A stretch of 53,938 nt of DNA, from NCBI GenBank assembly GCA_903828535.1, contig CAIKMN010000035.1, positions 1 to 53,938 of the forward strand, in the 5' to 3' direction. Positions 50,131 through 53,938 of the stretch are shown here, piece after piece. Source of the DNA: an uncultured Curvibacter sp. (lineage in GTDB: Bacteria; Pseudomonadota; Gammaproteobacteria; Burkholderiales; Burkholderiaceae_C). The position numbers and the translations under genes were made by a program. The notes under the pieces were generated by a model. That model saw nothing but the letters and a program-made list of their open reading frames with translations. It was not told the origin of the DNA and made no database searches. Within the stretch, counting starts at the first letter, position 1, and each line of letters begins with the position of its first letter.

Positions 50131-51081
50131 ATGAATGGGCGTTTGTTCTTGAAAAATTCAATGGGTACTTGGGTTTCCCTGGCCATGGTTGTGTTGTTAA
50201 CGGCTGCCTGTACCTCCAGGCCTTTGACTGTCCAAGCCCCTGTAGAAGACCGCCACCATGGTGGCTCTAAAACCAATCTAGGCCAGTCTGCCGGCCCAAG
50301 CTCCGCTACTGAGGCCTCAAATGCCGCATTGAAGCCCCTGCCTGGCGCTGAAAATGCCGGCAAACCCGGTTACTACACCGTCAAGCCGGGCGACACCCTC
50401 ATCCGCATTGGCCTTGACAACGGCCACAACTGGCGCGACATCGCCCGCTGGAATGCCTTAGAAAATCCCAACACCATTGAGGTCGGTCAGGTTTTGCGCA
50501 TCGTGCCCCCTGGCGCGGTGGTGAGTGAAAACGGCGTCGTCACCCGCCCAGTCGGTTCCGCCTCGGTCGAGACCGTGCCGGCTTTGCCCAATGCAGCAGC
50601 ACCTGCCAAGACGTCGACAACCAAGCCAACCCCCGCTTCAACGTCCTCTGCAACGCCTCCTGCCTCATCCACCGCGACCTCGTCGGTGGCGGCCGAAGCC
50701 GATGAGGCGGCTTTTGCCTGGCCGCTCGCTTCCGGTTCAAGCGCGCCTGTGCTCGCCACTTTCCAAGAAGGAAAAAACAAAGGCATTGATTGGGGCGGCC
50801 AAGCCGGGGACGCCGTGCTGGCCGTTGCCGACGGGCGTGTGGTTTACGCTGGCGCTGGCTTGCGGGGTTACGGTAACTTGATCATTTTGAAGCACAACGA
50901 GACCTACCTCACCGCCTACGCGCACAATCAAAAACTTCTGGTCAAAGAAGAACAAACGGTCCGCAAGGGGCAAAAAATTGCCGAAATGGGCAACACCGAC
51001 GCCGATCGGGTGATGCTGCACTTTGAAGTGCGCAAATTGGGCAAACCGGTTGACCCGAGCCGTTATTTACAAGCACGTTGA
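50131..51081 (+). CDS. nlpD: LysM/M23-domain lipoprotein NlpD
   Basis: An envelope lipoprotein that activates the amidase AmiC at division sites in E. coli. The signal peptide ends with lipobox LLTAAC (Cys27). A LysM domain covers about residues 84-128 ([22 protein letters not shown]). A Pro/Ala/Thr/Ser-rich linker follows (about 140-190), then an M23 domain from [27 protein letters not shown] to [19 protein letters not shown]. As in other NlpD proteins the first zinc-ligand histidine (HxGID in active enzymes) is replaced (NKGID), so it should be a regulator, not a hydrolase. rpoS, often the next gene in beta- and gammaproteobacteria, is not present. Confidence 0.95.
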   Translation: MNGRLFLKNSMGTWVSLAMVVLLTAACTSRPLTVQAPVEDRHHGGSKTNLGQSAGPSSATEASNAALKPLPGAENAGKPGYYTVKPGDTLIRIGLDNGHNWRDIARWNALENPNTIEVGQVLRIVPPGAVVSENGVVTRPVGSASVETVPALPNAAAPAKTSTTKPTPASTSSATPPASSTATSSVAAEADEAAFAWPLASGSSAPVLATFQEGKNKGIDWGGQAGDAVLAVADGRVVYAGAGLRGYGNLIILKHNETYLTAYAHNQKLLVKEEQTVRKGQKIAEMGNTDADRVMLHFEVRKLGKPVDPSRYLQAR

Positions 51082-51094
51082 CCTTGGGGTGGGT

Positions 51095-52630
51095 ATGAGT
51101 GAAATACGAGACCGCCTAGAGGCGGTGGGCGCCAGTGGAGAGGTGAATGGGGACAACACCTGCCTGCCTGATCACGGCATGCCGCCCGACGCCTTGCAAA
51201 TTGAATCCCTTGATTTAGAGGCCCAAGGCGTTGCCCGTCGGGCCGATGGCAAGGTGGTTTTTGTCGAAGGTGCCCTGATGGGGGAGTGGGTCACGGCCCA
51301 AGTGCACCGAAAGAAAAACAACTGGGAGCAGGCCAGTCTGCAAACCCTCTTGCGCGAATCTCCTCAGCGCGTTGAGCCTGGTTGCCCCCATTTTGGTATG
51401 CATGCGGGGGCATGCGGTGGCTGCAAGATGCAACACCTTCATGCCCAAGCGCAAGTCGCCGTGAAGCAACGCGTGCTGGAAGACCATTTGTGGCATTTGG
51501 GTAAAACCAAGGCCGAGCGCATGCTGCGACCCATCGAGGGCCCTGCGTGGGGTTACCGATACCGAGCCCGTTTGTCGGTGCGATACGTCGCCAAAAAAGG
51601 CGCTGTTCTGATCGGTTTCCACGAGCGCAAAAGCCGCTACGTGGCCGATATTCAAAGCTGCGCGGTGTTGCCACCGCATGTCAGTGACTTGCTGTTGCCC
51701 TTGCGAGATTTGATCGGCCGCTTGCAAGCGCGAGACACCTGCCCGCAGATTGAGTTGGCTGGAGGCGATCAAGTCACGGCCTTGGTCTTGCGTCATTTGG
51801 AGCCCTTGAGCGAGACTGACTTGGCTCAGTTGAAGGCTTTTGAAGAGGCGCATGCCGATGTGGGTTTGCAATGGTGGTTGCAACCCAAGGGGCCCGATAC
51901 CGTCGCCCTTCTGAGCCCAGAAAAGGGCCAAGCGTTTCCTGTGGAGCAGACCTTGTCTTACCGACTGCCCGAGTTCGGCATTGTCATGCCGTTTCGACCC
52001 ACCGACTTCACGCAGGTCAACCCCCACATCAACCGCGTCTTGGTGGACCGAGCGCTGCGTTTGTTGGCTGTTCAAAGCACCGACCGCGTGATCGATTGGT
52101 TTTGCGGTTTAGGAAATTTCACGTTACCGCTGGCCACTCAGGCAAGGTCGGTATTGGGTGTGGAAGGCAGCGAGGCCTTGGTGGCTCGCTCCCGGAGCAA
52201 TTTGACCTACAACCAAGCCCAGCGAACAAATTCTTCCCATCAGGCCTTGGCCCCCACCGAGTTTGTCGCGCGCAATCTGTTTGAAATGACATCAGCCCAG
52301 TTGGTGGCCGACGGGGTGGCCGACCGCTGGTTGATCGACCCCCCCCGCGAAGGTGCTTTTTCGTTGGCCAAGGCCTTGGCTGATTTGCAAATTCAACGCC
52401 GAGGTGAAACCATCAACTCGGAAAACACGGCGTTGTTGCCAACCGATTTAAAGCAATGGACACCGCCCAGGCGAATTGTTTATGTGAGCTGCAATCCAGC
52501 CACTTTGGCCCGTGACGCGGGTCTTTTGGTGCACCGAGCGGGTTACCGATGCAGCATGGCGGGCATGGTCAACATGTTCCCGCACACGGCGCATGTGGAA
52601 AGCATGGCCGTGTTTGATTTGGCTGAATAA
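51095..52630 (+). CDS. rlmD: 23S rRNA (uracil-1939-C5)-methyltransferase RlmD
   Basis: A SAM-dependent rRNA m5U methyltransferase of 511 residues. An N-terminal TRAM-like domain ([27 protein letters not shown]) is followed by the [4Fe-4S] cysteines ([20 protein letters not shown] and QSCAVL), the SAM fold ([15 protein letters not shown]) and the catalytic cysteine in [15 protein letters not shown]. The start at 51095 gives the family N-terminus; the frame is open to 51023 but that stretch overlaps nlpD. Last gene of the surE operon, 13 bp after nlpD. Confidence 0.95.
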   Translation: MSEIRDRLEAVGASGEVNGDNTCLPDHGMPPDALQIESLDLEAQGVARRADGKVVFVEGALMGEWVTAQVHRKKNNWEQASLQTLLRESPQRVEPGCPHFGMHAGACGGCKMQHLHAQAQVAVKQRVLEDHLWHLGKTKAERMLRPIEGPAWGYRYRARLSVRYVAKKGAVLIGFHERKSRYVADIQSCAVLPPHVSDLLLPLRDLIGRLQARDTCPQIELAGGDQVTALVLRHLEPLSETDLAQLKAFEEAHADVGLQWWLQPKGPDTVALLSPEKGQAFPVEQTLSYRLPEFGIVMPFRPTDFTQVNPHINRVLVDRALRLLAVQSTDRVIDWFCGLGNFTLPLATQARSVLGVEGSEALVARSRSNLTYNQAQRTNSSHQALAPTEFVARNLFEMTSAQLVADGVADRWLIDPPREGAFSLAKALADLQIQRRGETINSENTALLPTDLKQWTPPRRIVYVSCNPATLARDAGLLVHRAGYRCSMAGMVNMFPHTAHVESMAVFDLAE

Positions 52631-52671
52631 TCGTTGAGAAGGGCCGACCAGGAAAGCGGACCCTCTTGGGC

Positions 52672-53373
52672 TTACTCGCGCTCGCCGCCGAAGATGCCCA
52701 ACAACGAAAGCAGGTTCACGAACACGTTGTAAACGTCCAAGTAGATGCGCAGTGTGGCGGAGATGTAATTGGTTTCGCCGCCTTCCATGATCTGCTTGAG
52801 GTCATACAAGATGTAGAGGCTGAAAATGGCGATCGCCAGCATCGAAATCACCAACATGGCGCCTGTAGAGCCCACAAAAAGGTTGATGATGCTGCCCACA
52901 ATCAAGACCATCAGGCCCGCCATCAGCCACTTGCCCAAACCTTCAACACTGGTTTTGATGACGCTGGCCAAAGTAGCCATGCCAAAAAATACGCCCGCCG
53001 TCCCGGCAAAAGCCGTCATGATCAACTCAGGCCCGTTGCGAAAACCCAAGGTGTGGCTGATCAAACCCGACAGCATCAGGCCCATGAAAAAGGTAAAGCC
53101 CAACAACACGGTGACGCCGGTGCTGGTGTGTTTGGTTCTTTCAATGGCGACCATGAAGCCAAAGGCGCCGCCCAAAAACACCACCATGCCCAAGATGCCG
53201 CGCAACATTTGGCCAATTTGCAGTTCAACGCCCAACCAAGCGCCCAGAACGGTTGGCACCATGCTCAGGGCCAACAACCAATAGGTGTTGCGCAAAACGC
53301 GTTGGCGCTCCGTGGGTGTCAGGACTTGGCCGTAGCCAACTGGGTAAACAAAACCGTTAACGGGATCATTCAT
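52672..53373 (-). CDS. Bax inhibitor-1/YccA-family membrane protein
   Basis: A seven-helix inner-membrane protein of 233 residues of the BI-1/YccA family; E. coli YccA modulates the protease FtsH, and some bacterial relatives transport calcium. Features: RQRVLRNTYWLLALSMVPTVLG, FLGGAFGFMVAIERTKHTSTG, AFAGTAGVFFGMATLAS, and the closing ISATLRIYLDVYNVFVNLLSLLGIFGGERE. GAGGAG precedes the ATG at 53373. It is convergent with rlmD, 41 bp from its stop. Confidence 0.94.
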   Translation of the reverse strand: MNDPVNGFVYPVGYGQVLTPTERQRVLRNTYWLLALSMVPTVLGAWLGVELQIGQMLRGILGMVVFLGGAFGFMVAIERTKHTSTGVTVLLGFTFFMGLMLSGLISHTLGFRNGPELIMTAFAGTAGVFFGMATLASVIKTSVEGLGKWLMAGLMVLIVGSIINLFVGSTGAMLVISMLAIAIFSLYILYDLKQIMEGGETNYISATLRIYLDVYNVFVNLLSLLGIFGGERE

Positions 53374-53534
53374 GATGTGCTCCTCTTACAAATGCACCCT
53401 ATCAGGGCGATACAGAAATTCTAGATGGGATTGGCTCTTTAGAAAACAAGGGTCTACCACAACAAATAGGGCATTTGACGTCGCTATGATCTGAGGCAAT
53501 TCTCCATTTTTTAAAACCTGTTGGAACCCGCCTG

Positions 53535-53855
53535 ATGAAAACCAAACCCACCCTCGAACTCAGTGATTTGAAACGCATCGCCGCTGCAGCAGAAGCGGAG
53601 GCGCTGAAAAACAACTGGCCCGTGACGATTGCGATCGCCGACGACGGCGGCAACCTGCTGTGGTTGCAGCGCTTGGATGGCGCGCCCCCCATTTCTGCTG
53701 ACATTGCCCCGGCCAAGGCCAGAACAGCGGCTTTGGGCCAACGCGAAAGCAAGGTTTACGAAGACGTGATCAACAATGGCCGTTATTCTTTCCTGAGTGC
53801 GCCTAATTTAGTCGGACCTGCAAAATTCATTTTTCAGAATTTCAGTAAAACTTGA
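53535..53855 (+). pseudogene. GlcG/HbpS-family heme-binding protein, C-terminally truncated
   Basis: The first 93 or so residues match the GlcG/HbpS (DUF336) family: TLELSDLKRIAAAAEAEALKNNW, VTIAIADDGGNLLWLQRLDGAP, IAPAKARTAALGQRESKVYEDVINNG and YSFLSAP. The family normally continues for about 40 residues with a glycine-rich VGAVGVSG-type end (total about 135-140). Here, after SAPNL, the frame runs into VGPAKFIFQNFSKT and a stop (106 residues). The sequence from about 53815 is also AT-rich and unlike the preceding coding DNA. The gene is probably broken by a deletion or insertion whose rest lies outside the window. Confidence 0.75.
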
Positions 53856-53938
53856 GTGTTCAAATTTCTGTTTTCAAACTGGAATTTGATTTGTTTGGAA
53901 ATATTGTGCTCAAGTTCCCTCAATTGCGTCAATAAATC
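53856..53938 (+). other. AT-rich tail, no gene recognised
   Basis: The last 83 bp contain no ORF I can support. Their low GC content contrasts with neighbouring genes and begins where the GlcG/HbpS-like reading frame loses family similarity. This could be the edge of a mobile or transferred segment, but no terminal inverted repeat or transposase is visible. Confidence 0.4.

Noticed and set aside
50131-51081. NlpD as an active M23 endopeptidase
   Set aside because: The first zinc-ligand histidine is missing (NKGID), as in regulatory NlpD proteins.
51215-52075. 286-codon minus-strand frame within rlmD
   Set aside because: Antisense to well-supported catalytic motifs of RlmD. A shadow frame.

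Overview
The window looks like chromosomal DNA of a betaproteobacterium, most likely Burkholderiales, family Comamonadaceae (a freshwater Limnohabitans/Rhodoferax-like organism is my inference). The grounds are the protein flavour of almost every gene, the phaC-phaA-phaB polyhydroxyalkanoate operon, the surE-pcm-nlpD-rlmD block, the yicC/rph-rdgB-hemW block, a ferredoxin-type assimilatory sulfite reductase operon with a DUF934 gene, and frequent GTG/TTG starts. I see no rRNA, tRNA, CRISPR array, prophage or intact insertion sequence.

Layout. (1) 1-2.8 kb is accessory in character: an unknown protein, a secreted class C beta-lactamase-type serine hydrolase, a 5'-truncated NTF2-like remnant and a small ORF. 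(2) 2.8-8.1 kb holds a DsbA/FrnE-like oxidoreductase, a MATE exporter, an Old Yellow Enzyme, a small membrane protein, mscL and a PobR-like AraC regulator. (3) 8.1-11.9 kb is housekeeping: yicC divergent from rph-rdgB-hemW. (4) 11.9-13.8 kb is an unrecognised gene pair (an LprI-like, two-TM, low-complexity envelope protein plus a 122-aa partner), closed by a strong bidirectional terminator. (5) 13.8-17.6 kb, minus strand: cytochrome b561 with two YceI proteins, then ribE and ribD. (6) 17.6-20.7 kb is a compressed minor-pilin locus in which pilV-like/pilW and pilX/pilE are joined in single reading frames and pilY1 is missing. (7) 20.8-25.2 kb: GNAT, methyltransferase, gshA and an RbgA-like GTPase. 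(8) 25.3-32.9 kb, minus strand: a sulfur assimilation cluster, tauE-cysI-DUF934-cysH-cysD-cysN, followed by fdxA and a ferredoxin-NADP reductase that could feed electrons to the sulfite reductase. (9) 33-42 kb: mnmC with a decayed methyltransferase half, yggX, a four-rhodanese protein coupled to cysteine dioxygenase, dsbB, argA, Nudix, FAH and pgeF. (10) 42.2-47.4 kb: the PHA operon and dctA. (11) 47.4-53.9 kb: a quinone oxidoreductase, surE-pcm-nlpD-rlmD (no rpoS between nlpD and rlmD), a YccA-family membrane protein and a C-terminally truncated GlcG/HbpS-like gene running into AT-rich sequence at the window edge.

Functional picture: sulfate is taken to sulfide (cysDN, cysH, cysI), thiols go to glutathione (gshA), and cysteine is broken down again (cysteine dioxygenase with the multi-rhodanese protein). 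Carbon surplus goes to PHA. Envelope maintenance comes from pgeF, nlpD, dsbB, mscL and yceI.

The most unusual signals are the in-frame pilin joins, repeated short tandem duplications lying on or against stop codons (yicC, rph, dsbB/argA), the degenerate MnmC N-terminal domain, and the uncharacterised gene pair at 11.9-13.7 kb. I did not find a clear new defence or biosynthetic system.
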